64,000 nt of DNA from Pseudomonadota bacterium (GTDB taxonomy: Bacteria; Pseudomonadota; Alphaproteobacteria; Rhodobacterales; Rhodobacteraceae). The translations under genes were made by a program, and so were the position numbers. The first letter of the stretch is position 1, and each line of letters starts with the position of its first letter. The notes under the pieces were generated by a model. The model was not told where the DNA came from, made no database searches, and saw only the letters and a list, made by a program, of their open reading frames with translations. Positions 25,302 to 33,844 of the stretch are shown here, in pieces. Location of the stretch: positions 36,040 to 100,039 of the forward strand of contig CAUJIP010000123.1 in assembly GCA_963205235.1 (NCBI GenBank). The letters are read 5' to 3'.

Positions 25302-27710
25302 ATGATCGACCTGCCCGTCAGCGCCATCCTGCCCGACCTTGCCGATGCCTTGCAGGCGCGCGGGCTGGCGGTGTTGCAGGCGCCCCCCGGCGCGGGCAAG
25401 ACGACGCTGGTGCCGTTGCATCTGCTGACAACCACACCGGGCCGCATCCTGATGCTGGAACCCCGGCGTCTGGCGGCTCGGGGCGCGGCGGAACGGATGG
25501 CCGAGACGCTGGGCGAAGCGGTCGGCCAGACGGTCGGCTATCGCATCCGAGGCGAGGCGAAGGTTTCGGCGACCACCCGGATCGAAGTGGTGACCGAAGG
25601 CATCCTGACCCGGATGATCCAGACCGACCCCGAACTTCAGGGCGTGGGGCTGGTGATCTTTGACGAATTCCACGAACGCAGCCTGAATGCCGATCTGGGG
25701 CTGGCCTTGTGCCTTGAGGTGCGGGGTGCATTGCGGCCCGACCTGCGGCTTCTGGTAATGTCGGCGACGCTGGACGCGGCCCCGGTTGCCGCGCTGATGG
25801 GCGATGCGCCGGTCATCACCTCGGAAGGCCGCGCCTTTCCGGTTGAGACGCGCTGGCTACCCCGCCCACCCGATGCAAGCCTGCGGCTGGAGGCAGTGGT
25901 GGCGGGGGCCGTCCGGCAAGCGCTGGAGGAAACCGAAGGTGGGGTGCTGGCCTTTCTACCGGGCGAAGGCGAAATCCGGCGGGTTGAGGGTCTGTTGTCC
26001 GGCTTGGCGGGGGTGACTGTGCGGCCCCTGTTCGGCGCGATGGACTTTGCCGCCCAACGCGCCGCACTTGCCCCGGTTCCGGGGCGCAAGGTGGTGCTGG
26101 CGACATCGATCGCGGAAACCTCGCTGACGCTGCCCGACATCCGGGTGGTGGTGGATGCGGGCCGGGCGCGGCGGGCGCGGTTCGACCCGAACTCGGGCAT
26201 GTCGCGGCTGGTGACGGAACGGGTGACCCGGGCCGAGGCCGATCAGCGCCGGGGTCGGGCGGGGCGCGTGGCAGAAGGGGTCTGCTATCGGCTGTGGACC
26301 AAGGGCGAGGAAGGCGGGCTTGCCGCCTTTCCCCCGGCTGAAATCGAGGTGGCCGACCTGTCCGGCCTTGCACTGGAACTGGCGCTTTGGGGCGGGGCGG
26401 ACCTGCCGTTCCTGACCCCACCGCCACCCGGCCCGCTGGCCGAGGCGAAGGCGCTGTTGCAAGGCTTGGGCGCGCTGGATGGCAAGGGTCACATCACCGC
26501 CCATGGCCGCCAACTGGCCGCCCTGCCCCTGCATCCCCGCTTGGCGCATATGCTGGCGGTCGCGGGACCCGAAGCGGCCACGCTGGCCGCCCTTCTGGCC
26601 GAGCGCGACCCGTTGCGCGGTGCCCCGCCCGATCTGGCCCTGCGGATGCAGGCGCTGGCACGACCGGGACCGGACGTGCATCGCCCGACCGTGGAACGCA
26701 TCAGGGACGAGGCGCGGCGGCTGGCTGCCAGCTTCAAGGGGGCGGGTGGCAGGACCAAGGGCCTTACGCTGGCTCAGATGGCCGCGCTGGCCTATCCCGA
26801 CCGGATCGGGCTGCGGCGCAAGGGGGATGCTCCCCGGTGGGTGCTGTCGGGTGGCAAGGGCGCGGCGATGGCGGCGGGATTGCCGCTGTCGGGTGCCCGG
26901 TTGATCGTGGCGACCGATCTGGACGGCGACACGCGCGAGGCGACGGTGCGACAGGCCGTGGCGATTTCCGAGGCCGAGGTCCGGGCGCTTTACGCCGACC
27001 GGATCGGCTGGGAGGACGTCTGCGACTGGTCACGCCGGGAAGGTCGGGTGCTATCGCGTCGGCAGGAACGGTTGGGGGCGCTGGTGCTGGACGACCGGCA
27101 TTGGGATGCCCCGCCCGACCGGGTGGCCTTGGCCGCGCTGGAGGGGGTACGTCAGCTTGGCCTGCCATGGTCGGCGGCGGCGCGACGGCTGAGGGCACGG
27201 GCGCGACTGGCGCGGCGCGAGGGCTGGCCCGAGGTCGAGGACCCTGCCCTGCTGGCCAGCGCCGGGGATTGGCTTTTGCCGCATCTGTCCGGGCTGAAGA
27301 CCGAGGCTGACTTGCGGAACCTGGACCTTGTGCCAGCGCTTCAGGCCCATCTGGGCTGGGACCGGCTGGCCGAGATGGACCGGCTGGTGCCGGGCAGCTT
27401 TGAAACCCCGCTGGGGCGCAAGATCCCGATCGACTATGACAGCGAGGTGCCGTCCATCGAGGTGCGCCTGCAAGAGATGTTCGGGGTGACCGTGCATCCG
27501 GTGATCGGGGCCGACCGCCTGCCCCTGCGCATCACCCTTCTGTCGCCTGCCCGCGCCCCGGTGCAGGTGACGACCGACCTGCCGCGGTTCTGGGCCACGT
27601 CCTATGCCGATGTCCGAAAGGACATGCGCGGGGCCTATCCGCGCCATCCCTGGCCGGAAGACCCGACCGAAGCCGAACCGACCTTGCGGGCGAAACCGCG
27701 CGGGACGTGA
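25302..27710 (+). CDS. hrpB: ATP-dependent RNA helicase HrpB
   Basis: An 802-residue DEAH-box helicase. Motif I is APPGAGKTTLVPL, motif II DEFHERS (the HrpB variant of DEAH), motif III MSATLD, and motif VI QRRGRAGR. The helicase core is followed by the helicase-associated winged-helix region and the HrpB-specific C-terminal domain (GWEDVCDW, PVQVTTDLPRFWATSYADVRKDMRGAYPRHPWPEDP). The C-terminal YPRHPWPEDP is a dependable HrpB mark. The biological target RNA is not established for the family. It starts 111 bases from the divergent meaB. Confidence 0.95.
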   Translation: MIDLPVSAILPDLADALQARGLAVLQAPPGAGKTTLVPLHLLTTTPGRILMLEPRRLAARGAAERMAETLGEAVGQTVGYRIRGEAKVSATTRIEVVTEGILTRMIQTDPELQGVGLVIFDEFHERSLNADLGLALCLEVRGALRPDLRLLVMSATLDAAPVAALMGDAPVITSEGRAFPVETRWLPRPPDASLRLEAVVAGAVRQALEETEGGVLAFLPGEGEIRRVEGLLSGLAGVTVRPLFGAMDFAAQRAALAPVPGRKVVLATSIAETSLTLPDIRVVVDAGRARRARFDPNSGMSRLVTERVTRAEADQRRGRAGRVAEGVCYRLWTKGEEGGLAAFPPAEIEVADLSGLALELALWGGADLPFLTPPPPGPLAEAKALLQGLGALDGKGHITAHGRQLAALPLHPRLAHMLAVAGPEAATLAALLAERDPLRGAPPDLALRMQALARPGPDVHRPTVERIRDEARRLAASFKGAGGRTKGLTLAQMAALAYPDRIGLRRKGDAPRWVLSGGKGAAMAAGLPLSGARLIVATDLDGDTREATVRQAVAISEAEVRALYADRIGWEDVCDWSRREGRVLSRRQERLGALVLDDRHWDAPPDRVALAALEGVRQLGLPWSAAARRLRARARLARREGWPEVEDPALLASAGDWLLPHLSGLKTEADLRNLDLVPALQAHLGWDRLAEMDRLVPGSFETPLGRKIPIDYDSEVPSIEVRLQEMFGVTVHPVIGADRLPLRITLLSPARAPVQVTTDLPRFWATSYADVRKDMRGAYPRHPWPEDPTEAEPTLRAKPRGT

Positions 27711-27834
27711 ACCGCAAATTCCCTCTTTCGAAATTTGCCCCGTCTTACAGACCTGCAACAAGGATTGACCGCCCCGCCCCTTTCCCCTTGGCGGCCTCCG
27801 GCCTATGACACGCGCTAACATCACAGGGGACGCC

Positions 27835-29052
27835 ATGCATTCGGACAGACAAGCGCAACGGGCCCGGTGGGCGGTTGCAGGAATGTTTCTTGCCAACGGG
27901 TTCACCATGGGGGCCTGGGCACCGCAGATCCCGCTTTTGATGCCGCGCCATCAGGTCACCGAATCGACCCTTGGCCTGCTGATCCTGGTCCTTGGGATCG
28001 GAGCGGTTTCGGCGATGCTCTTCGCCGGGCGGCTGATCAGCCTTTACGGCGGGCGGAAAGTTCTGTCGGTCTTTTCCATGGCCCTGATCCCGGTTCTGCC
28101 GATGGTGGTCTTTTCGCCCAACCTTTGGCTTCTGGCACTGTTCATGGCGGCTTTCGGGGCCATGGCGGGCTGCATGGATGTGGCGATGAACGCGCAGGCC
28201 GTCGAGGTCGAGCAGCGCCTTGACCGGGCGATCATGTCGTCGTCGCATGGGTTCTGGAGCCTTGGCGGTTTCATCGGCGGTGTGACCGGCAGCTATGCCA
28301 TTGCCGCTTGGGGCCCCGAGGTGCAGTCGCTGGCCACTGCCGCAATTGTCGCGGCGATTGTGCTGGTGGCGATGCCTTTCCTGCTGCCATCGGTCCAGCA
28401 TCCCCAGACCGAGGCCGCAAGCCCTGCCCCAAGGACCCGGCTTTTCCCGAAGGATTTCCATATCTGGCTGCTTGGGTTCCTGACCCTGGCCTCGATGATC
28501 CCCGAAGGGGCGGTTCTGGACTGGGCGGCGATCTATCTGCAAAAGGAGCTTGGTGCGTCAACGGTCATTTCCGGCATGGGTTTCGCCTTTTTTGCGGGGG
28601 CAATGGCCATCATGCGCTTTGCCGGGGACAGCCTGCGCAACCGTTTCGGGGCGGTCCGCACGTTGCGGGTTTCGGGATTTCTGGGGGCAGCCGGGTTGAT
28701 GGGCGGTGCGGTTGCGCCGGTCGACTGGGTGGCCATCGCCAGCTTTGCGGTTGCCGGATTTGGCGTGGCGAACATGGTCCCGGTGATGTTTTCGGCCGCC
28801 GGAAACCACCCCCGCCTGCCCGCAGCCTCGGCGATCTCGATTGCGACGATGGTCGGCTATTGCGGCATTCTGGTCGCGCCTTCGTCCATCGGGTTTCTGG
28901 CAGAACATATGGGATTTCGCCCGACCTATGCCGCGCTGTCGCTGCTTTTGGTCGTCGTAGCCCTGCTTGCCGGTCGTGCCGCAGATGCTGACCGCGTCCG
29001 AAGGCTGCCCCCGGTGGGTGTCGCAGCCCGGTCCCCTGACCCCGCGATCTGA
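27835..29052 (+). CDS. Major facilitator superfamily transporter
   Basis: A 405-residue protein with about 12 hydrophobic helices in two halves. It has MFS features: NGFTMGAWAPQIPLLMPRHQVTESTLGLLILVLGIGAVSAMLFAGRLISLYGGRKVLS (motif A-like), and the second-half repeat DSLRNRFGAVRTLRVSGFLGAAGLM. It resembles the small FucP/YbjJ-like group, whose substrates are mostly uncharacterised. The frame opens at 27805, but AGGGGA six bases before the ATG at 27835 decides the start. Confidence 0.85.
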   Translation: MHSDRQAQRARWAVAGMFLANGFTMGAWAPQIPLLMPRHQVTESTLGLLILVLGIGAVSAMLFAGRLISLYGGRKVLSVFSMALIPVLPMVVFSPNLWLLALFMAAFGAMAGCMDVAMNAQAVEVEQRLDRAIMSSSHGFWSLGGFIGGVTGSYAIAAWGPEVQSLATAAIVAAIVLVAMPFLLPSVQHPQTEAASPAPRTRLFPKDFHIWLLGFLTLASMIPEGAVLDWAAIYLQKELGASTVISGMGFAFFAGAMAIMRFAGDSLRNRFGAVRTLRVSGFLGAAGLMGGAVAPVDWVAIASFAVAGFGVANMVPVMFSAAGNHPRLPAASAISIATMVGYCGILVAPSSIGFLAEHMGFRPTYAALSLLLVVVALLAGRAADADRVRRLPPVGVAARSPDPAI

Positions 29053-29187
29053 AAAGGAGGCGGGTCAGGCAACTGAATGCGGCAATTGCCGGATTTCGCT
29101 GTTGACTCTGCCGGTCCGCTGGCTAAAAGGCGGGCTTCAAGGATTTTACCGGGGAACCACACGTTCCCTGATGCAGAGGAAACGACC

Positions 29188-29355
29188 ATGGCAAAGCCCG
29201 CCACCATCAAGATCCGCCTGAACTCGACCGCGGGCACCGGCCACTTTTATGTGACCAAGAAAAATGCCCGTACGATGACCGAAAAGATGGTCGTCAAGAA
29301 GTACGACCCCGTAAAGCGGGAGCATGTCGAATACAAAGAAGGCAAGATCAAGTAA
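29188..29355 (+). CDS. rpmG: 50S ribosomal protein L33
   Basis: A 55-residue protein, [34 protein letters not shown]..., the standard L33 sequence including [10 protein letters not shown] and [18 protein letters not shown]. This is the zinc-independent form lacking the CxxC pairs. The ATG at 29188 is chosen over upstream in-frame codons because it gives the universal N-terminus and is preceded by GAGGAAACG. A terminator follows directly. Confidence 0.97.
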   Translation: MAKPATIKIRLNSTAGTGHFYVTKKNARTMTEKMVVKKYDPVKREHVEYKEGKIK

Positions 29356-29376
29356 GTCTTGCATCTCTGAAGACCG

Positions 29377-29405
29377 GGCCGCGCCTTCGGGTCGCGGCCT
29401 TTTTC
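29377..29405 (+). terminator. Rho-independent terminator of rpmG
   Basis: GGCCGCG and CGCGGCC form a perfect 7-base stem around CCTTCGGGT, followed by TTTTT. It lies 22 bases after the rpmG stop and separates it from the kinase-like gene. Confidence 0.85.
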
Positions 29406-29419
29406 ATTTCCGGGGGGAA

Positions 29420-29935
29420 ATGCAGAAGATCGCAATCCTTGGCGGGCCGGGGGCCGGGAAGTCGACCTTTGCCGTGGCCCTGGGTCAGGCACTCGGGCAC
29501 AAGGTCACGCACCTGGACATCCTGTTCCTGACGCCAGAGGTGCGCCGCCTGCAGCGTGAGGAATGCGACCGACGCCTAGCGCTGGCCCTGCAGCAGGACA
29601 GCTGGATCATCGACGGCGGTTACCCGTGGGCCTATCCTCCGATCATCCAGCAGTGCGACACGCTGATCTGGCTGGACACCAACCGCTATCTGCGGCTTCT
29701 GAACCAGATGAAGCGGCATTGGCTTCGGGAAGTGCGGGTGGGGCAATACCAGCCGGACGACACCGCACGCCCCCGGATGACACGCTATCACACCTTAAGC
29801 CATGCCGCCCGCCAGCAGCGCGAGAACGCCAGCATCCTGAAACCGATCTTCGAACAGGGTCCGGCCGGAAAGCAGCTGATCCGGCTGCGCAGTCGTGGCG
29901 CGGCGCGGCGCTTTCTGGACAATCTGCCAAAATGA
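29420..29935 (+). CDS. P-loop nucleoside kinase-like protein
   Basis: A 171-residue P-loop NTPase of the adenylate-kinase-like / DNA topology modulation (FlaR-like) group. Walker A is GGPGAGKSTFAVALGQALG; the next features are HLDILFLTPEVRR, SWIIDGGYPWAYP and CDTLIWLDTNRYLRLLNQMKR, which match the family order. The phosphoryl acceptor is unknown. The frame extends upstream to 29324 through the rpmG terminator; the ATG at 29420, preceded by GGGGGGAA, starts right at the P-loop strand and is chosen. Confidence 0.78.
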   Translation: MQKIAILGGPGAGKSTFAVALGQALGHKVTHLDILFLTPEVRRLQREECDRRLALALQQDSWIIDGGYPWAYPPIIQQCDTLIWLDTNRYLRLLNQMKRHWLREVRVGQYQPDDTARPRMTRYHTLSHAARQQRENASILKPIFEQGPAGKQLIRLRSRGAARRFLDNLPK

Positions 29936-29963
29936 AAAGGGCCGGTCAGACGACCGGCCCTTT
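29935..29963. terminator. Bidirectional terminator between convergent genes
   Basis: GGGCCGGTC and GACCGGCCC form a perfect 9-base stem with loop AGAC, flanked by AAAA on the left and TTT on the right. It overlaps the end of the kinase-like gene and lies 19 bases beyond the Bax-inhibitor gene stop, so it can serve both strands. Confidence 0.85.
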
Positions 29964-29981
29964 CGCGTTCTGTCCGCCTGA

Positions 29982-30758
29982 TTATTCGCGGTTACCCAGG
30001 AACTGCAGCAGGAACATGAACAGGTTGATGAAGTCGAGATACAGGTTCAAGGCACCCATGATCGCGGCCTTGCCCAGCCATTCCTGGTCCATCGCCATGG
30101 CATGCTGCACATAGGTGTTCTTGATCGTCTGGGTGTCATAGGCGGTCAGAGCCGCGAACAAGAGCACGCCGATGAAGGAAATGGCAAAGCCCAGCGCGCC
30201 CGACGGCCAGATCATGTTGACGATCATCGCGACGAACAGACCGACCAGACCCATCATCAGGAAGGTGCCCATCCCGCTAAGGTCACGCTTGGTGACATAG
30301 CCATAGATCGACAGGCTGGCGAACGAGATCGCCGTGACAAGGAAGGTCGATGCGATCGACGCCCCGGTGAACACCAGGAAGATCGAGCTGAGCGAGATGC
30401 CGATCAGGGCCGCATAAACATAGAAGTAAAGCTGCGCGCCAGCGGCGGAAATCCGGTTCAGCACCGCGCCGAACAGGAACACCATGGCCAGCGGGGCCAG
30501 GATCACCACCCATTTCAGCGGACCGGCATAGATCGCGGCCCCAAAGCTGTTGACCAGCGTGCCGTTCGACAGCTGGAACACAGCCTCAGCCGGGTTGGTC
30601 GTGGTCGAAAGCCCGGCAATCGCCCAAGCGGCGGCTCCGGTGATCAGCATTGCCACGGACATCAGCCCGTAGACCTTGTTCATGTGGGCGCGAAGCCCCT
30701 GGTCGATCTGGGCACGGGCGCCTACGCCCACGCTCTGGATCGTCTGGTACTCAGCCAT
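29982..30758 (-). CDS. Bax inhibitor-1/YccA family membrane protein
   Basis: A 258-residue membrane protein with seven hydrophobic segments. The TMBIM signature is seen as LRAHMNKVYGLMSVAMLITGAAAWAIAGLS near the N-terminus and LFAALTAYDTQTIKN with the conserved Asp pair region near the C-terminus, ending ALNLYLDFINLFMFLLQFLGNRE. Bacterial relatives include YccA, an FtsH modulator, and pH-dependent calcium-leak channels. The ATG at 30758 has AAGGAGG six bases upstream, so the longer frame to 30788 is not used. Confidence 0.93.
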   Translation of the reverse strand: MAEYQTIQSVGVGARAQIDQGLRAHMNKVYGLMSVAMLITGAAAWAIAGLSTTTNPAEAVFQLSNGTLVNSFGAAIYAGPLKWVVILAPLAMVFLFGAVLNRISAAGAQLYFYVYAALIGISLSSIFLVFTGASIASTFLVTAISFASLSIYGYVTKRDLSGMGTFLMMGLVGLFVAMIVNMIWPSGALGFAISFIGVLLFAALTAYDTQTIKNTYVQHAMAMDQEWLGKAAIMGALNLYLDFINLFMFLLQFLGNRE

Positions 30759-30885
30759 TGTTGCCTCCTTTGTTGTCCCTAAGGGCAACGCCGGGGGACC
30801 GGCGCGACCTCATGCGCAGAATATTGTGTGTGCGGTCCGGCTTTTCAAGCATTGCATGGCCTTTCCCCCGACGAAGCCAAAGAAA

Positions 30886-31101
30886 TCACCGAATCCAGTA
30901 GTCCGGGGCGTCCCAACCCTTGCGCTCGGCCTCGCGCAGGGCGGCTTCGCGGGTGATGCCGATGTCACGCAAGAGGTGATCATCCAGCACGGCCAGCCGT
31001 CTGCGGTCGCGACGATGGACCAGCAGCAGGTGAAGTTTGCGGACGATATCGCCGAAGGAACGGTGTTTTGCGCCAAGGCGCGGCAGGATGCGGGCGGGCA
31101 T
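30886..31101 (-). CDS. DUF1127 (YjiS-like) small protein
   Basis: A 71-residue basic protein. The C-terminal part LHLLLVHRRDRRRLAVLDDHLLRDIGITREAALREAERKGWD matches DUF1127, in which an Arg-rich helix is followed by LxxLDDHxLRDIGIT. Related small proteins have been linked to RNA or phosphate metabolism and stress in alphaproteobacteria; the exact function is unknown. The ATG at 31101 has AAAGGA upstream and is preferred to 31119. It is divergent from a LysR-type regulator (127-base gap), a recurring pairing that may reflect regulation (inference). Confidence 0.82.
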   Translation of the reverse strand: MPARILPRLGAKHRSFGDIVRKLHLLLVHRRDRRRLAVLDDHLLRDIGITREAALREAERKGWDAPDYWIR

Positions 31102-31228
31102 TTGATTTGATCCTTTCATCTAGGTTCATGATGGTATCCAGCAGTCCCATCATTCTTGTTGAAGGATGCGCCAAGATTTGACATTATGGAAACGAATGAT
31201 TGTGACCATCAACATCAGGATTCGTGAT

Positions 31229-32083
31229 ATGGCGCGCAACCTCGACCTTTCTGCCCTGCGATCCTTTGTGACCGTTGCCGATGTCGGCGGCGTGACCCGC
31301 GCGGCCGGATTTCTGAACCTGACGCAGTCGGCGGTGTCGATGCAGATCAAGCGGCTGGAGGAATCACTTGGCCTGACGCTGTTCCTGCGCGCCGCGCGCA
31401 AACTGGCGCTGTCGCCCGAGGGCGAGCATCTATTGACCTATGGCCGCAAGATGCTGGCCCTGAATGACGAGGCGCTGTCGCAACTGTCTTCCGCCTCATG
31501 CGCGGGTGAAATCCGGCTGGGCGTGCCGCATGACGTGGTCTACCCGGCGATCCCCGGCATCCTCAAGCGGATGGCGCAGGCCTACCCCAGGGTGCGGATC
31601 AATCTGGTGTCATCCTTCACGATCCTGATGAAGCAGGACTTTGGCCGCGGGCATTTCGACGTGATGCTGACGACCGAGGAAAACCCCGATCCCGGGGCCG
31701 AGGTGCTGTCGTCGCGGGCCTTGGTCTGGGTGGGCGCGCATGACGGCAACGCCTGGCAGCGCCGCCCGCTGCGGTTGGGGTTCAAGGATACCTGCATCTT
31801 CCGCCCCCGCGCGCAGGCCGTGCTGGCCGAGGCGGGCATCCCTTGGGAAATGGCGACGGGCGGCGAAAGCGAACAGGCAGTCGAGGCGACCGTTGCCGCC
31901 GATCTGGCGGTATCGGTGCGGATGCAGGGCAGCATTCCCGAAGGCATGGGGCCGATTGCGGGCGAAAACCAGTTGCCCCCGGTCGGCGAGATGAAGCTGG
32001 CGCTGTATCGTGCCAATCGTCGCAGCGACGAGGCGGTTGATCTTCTGATGTCCGAACTGCGCTGCGCCTACGGGGCTAACTGA
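31229..32083 (+). CDS. LysR-family transcriptional regulator
   Basis: A 284-residue LTTR. The winged-helix DNA-binding domain spans residues 1-60 (LDLSALRSFVTVADVGGVTRAAGFLNLTQSAVSMQIKRLEESLGLTLFLR), followed by the effector-binding domain (GEIRLGVPHDVVYPAIPGILKRMAQAYPRVRINLVS). Likely target is the divergent DUF1127 gene or itself, as usual for LTTRs. The ATG at 31229, with AGGA upstream, gives the family N-terminus; the frame extends to 31166 without support. Its last eight bases overlap the convergent oxidoreductase gene. Confidence 0.9.
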   Translation: MARNLDLSALRSFVTVADVGGVTRAAGFLNLTQSAVSMQIKRLEESLGLTLFLRAARKLALSPEGEHLLTYGRKMLALNDEALSQLSSASCAGEIRLGVPHDVVYPAIPGILKRMAQAYPRVRINLVSSFTILMKQDFGRGHFDVMLTTEENPDPGAEVLSSRALVWVGAHDGNAWQRRPLRLGFKDTCIFRPRAQAVLAEAGIPWEMATGGESEQAVEATVAADLAVSVRMQGSIPEGMGPIAGENQLPPVGEMKLALYRANRRSDEAVDLLMSELRCAYGAN

Positions 32084-33038
32084 CCCGGATCACGACCTTG
32101 CCCGTCGCCTTGCGGTCGCGCAGCAGGGCCAGCCCTTCGGGAAAAGCCTCGAACGGCAAGACATGGCTGACATTCGGCCGGATCCGACCCGCAGCCCGCA
32201 GCGCCAGAAGCTGGGCCATCGAGGCGGCGACAAGGTCCGGTGCATGGGTCTGATAGCCACCAAACCAAAGGCCGGAAACTGTCAGGTTCTTCACCAGCAG
32301 AAGGTTGGCCGGGACCTGCGGCACCTGACCTGAGGCAAAGCCGATCGCCAGAAGCCGCCCATCGGGCCGGGTCGCGCGCAGCGCTTCGTCAAAAGCAGGA
32401 CCACCCACGACATCATAGACCACATCGACCCCGCCCTGGGCGCGCAACGCCTCTTTCAGGCCGGGGGCATCGCTGTCGATCAGCACATCCGCCCCCGCAG
32501 CCCCCGCGACGGCCAGACGATCCGCCCCGCGGGCCGAGGCGATGACCCTGGCCCCCAGAACCTTGCCAAGCTCGACCGCCGTCAGACCGACACCCCCGGC
32601 AGCACCGGTGACGAACAGCGTCTCGCCGGGTTGAAGGCGGGCCTTGTGCGTGAGCGCCAGATGAGAGGTGCCATAGGCGATGGGGAAACCGGCGGCTTCT
32701 TCAAGGCTCATCCCATCGGGAATGGGCGAAAGGCCTGTGGCGGGCACGCAAATCCTTTCGGCAAGCGCGCCGGAAACGCAGGTCCCAAGGACGCGGGTTC
32801 CGGGGGCCGGGCCAGCGGTCTTTGGCCCAAGGCTTTCGACGATCCCGGCGAATTCCATGCCGGGAACATAGGGCATCGGCGGACGGACCTGATATTTCCC
32901 CTCGATCATCAGCAGATCGGCGAAGTTCAGACCAACTGCCGCGACCCGCACCACTGATTCGCCTTTTGCGGGAACGGGGTCCGCGCCCAGGGCCAGTTTC
33001 GGCTTTGCCGCCGTCGCTTCGATTGACCAGATTTTCAT
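32076..33038 (-). CDS. Zinc-free quinone oxidoreductase-like MDR protein
   Basis: A 320-residue medium-chain dehydrogenase/reductase. MKIWSIEATAAKPKLALG opens the GroES-like domain, with VGLNFADLLMIEGKYQVRPPMPYVPGMEFAGIVESLG as the quinone-oxidoreductase signature. The NADPH-binding Rossmann motif is VTGAAGGVGLTAVELGKVLGA. Catalytic zinc ligands of alcohol dehydrogenases are absent, fitting the QOR/crotonyl-type group. The substrate could be a quinone or an enone. The ATG at 33038 follows AAAGGTGG. The gene's 3' end overlaps the LysR gene. Confidence 0.87.
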   Translation of the reverse strand: MKIWSIEATAAKPKLALGADPVPAKGESVVRVAAVGLNFADLLMIEGKYQVRPPMPYVPGMEFAGIVESLGPKTAGPAPGTRVLGTCVSGALAERICVPATGLSPIPDGMSLEEAAGFPIAYGTSHLALTHKARLQPGETLFVTGAAGGVGLTAVELGKVLGARVIASARGADRLAVAGAAGADVLIDSDAPGLKEALRAQGGVDVVYDVVGGPAFDEALRATRPDGRLLAIGFASGQVPQVPANLLLVKNLTVSGLWFGGYQTHAPDLVAASMAQLLALRAAGRIRPNVSHVLPFEAFPEGLALLRDRKATGKVVIRVS

Positions 33039-33344
33039 GCGCCACCTTTCTGAAGCACTGATTGTATCCGCGCCGTCGTTAACGACAACGCGAATGGGTC
33101 CGGCCCCTTGCACGTCAGGCGTTTATTCTTGCCCATTTCGCGAAGTCCTTCTGACGATTTTGCATTTTGCAACGCATCTTGCGAAATCCTCTGCTTTGGT
33201 CCCGGATTCATCCACAGAGTCTTTCGTATCAAACTGGAAACAACCATGCCGTGTCTTCAGCGTTTGTATAACTTGTTCAGCGGAAACAGACGTGATTGCG
33301 CTCACAGCCAAGTTTTTTCTCGACCTCTTTGTGGCACGCCGATC
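33039..33344. other. Non-coding upstream region of the XRE regulator
   Basis: About 300 bases without a credible gene between the divergent oxidoreductase and the XRE regulator. It is richer in A and T than its surroundings. It contains a perfect small palindrome TTGCATTTTGCAA at 33160-33172, followed nearby by TTGCGAAA, and TTGTATAACTTGTTC at about 33265. A second partial sigma-54-like GTGGCACG lies at 33331-33338. Space exists for enhancer-binding-protein sites, but none can be named. Confidence 0.4.
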
Positions 33345-33361
33345 TTGGCACGAAACTTGCT
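33345..33361 (+). promoter_or_regulatory. Sigma-54 (RpoN) promoter
   Basis: TTGGCACGAAACTTGCT matches the full sigma-54 consensus YTGGCACGrNNNTTGCW at every fixed position, with the GG (-24) and GC (-12) elements correctly spaced. Transcription would begin near 33372, giving a leader of about 30 bases with GGAG eight bases before the ATG at 33403. It lies in intergenic DNA in the right orientation. Confidence 0.8.
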
Positions 33362-33402
33362 TGAACATCGGTGGGGAACTGTCACGTAACTGGAGTATTG
33401 AG

Positions 33403-33765
33403 ATGAAGCATCCTGTAGACGCACATGTAGGCAAGCGCATTCGCCACCGCCGCTGGATGGTGGGAATGACGCAGCAACAGCTGGCCGACAAAGTTGGGGT
33501 AAAATTCCAGCAAATCCAGAAGTACGAAACCGGCATGAACCGCGTCAGCGCGTCGCGTCTTTGGGACGTGGCCGATGCGATGGGCGTGTCGATCGCGTTC
33601 TTCTTCGAAGGGCTTGCCGAAGCTGACGCTGCGGCATTCGAAGCGCAAGGCGACATGATGGCGGACAAGGAAGCACTGGATCTGGTGCGTTCCTACTATG
33701 CCATCCCGGAAGCCCAGCGTCGGCGGCTTTTCGACCTTGCCCGCGTCCTGTCGGACGCTGCCTGA
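33403..33765 (+). CDS. XRE-family helix-turn-helix regulator
   Basis: A 120-residue DNA-binding protein. Residues 8-65 form a lambda-repressor-like HTH (GKRIRHRRWMVGMTQQQLADKVGVKFQQIQKYETGMNRVSASRLWDVADAMGVSIAFFFEG), followed by a short helical tail (EALDLVRSYYAIPEAQRRRLFDLARVL) typical of this alphaproteobacterial subgroup. The tail probably dimerises. The frame is open far upstream, to 33037, but that stretch is promoter DNA. The ATG at 33403 has GGAG and lies behind a perfect sigma-54 promoter, which is uncommon for such regulators. Confidence 0.9.
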   Translation: MKHPVDAHVGKRIRHRRWMVGMTQQQLADKVGVKFQQIQKYETGMNRVSASRLWDVADAMGVSIAFFFEGLAEADAAAFEAQGDMMADKEALDLVRSYYAIPEAQRRRLFDLARVLSDAA

Positions 33766-33844
33766 GCTTGACCTTTGCCCCGCGTGCGATTAGCGCGCGG
33801 GGCAATGTCGGGCCTCCTGGTCCGGGTGGATTGTGGGGGACCGA

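Noticed and set aside
33037..33402. N-terminal extension of the XRE regulator
   Set aside because: It would cross a sigma-54 promoter and AT-rich control DNA; the conserved protein begins at 33403.
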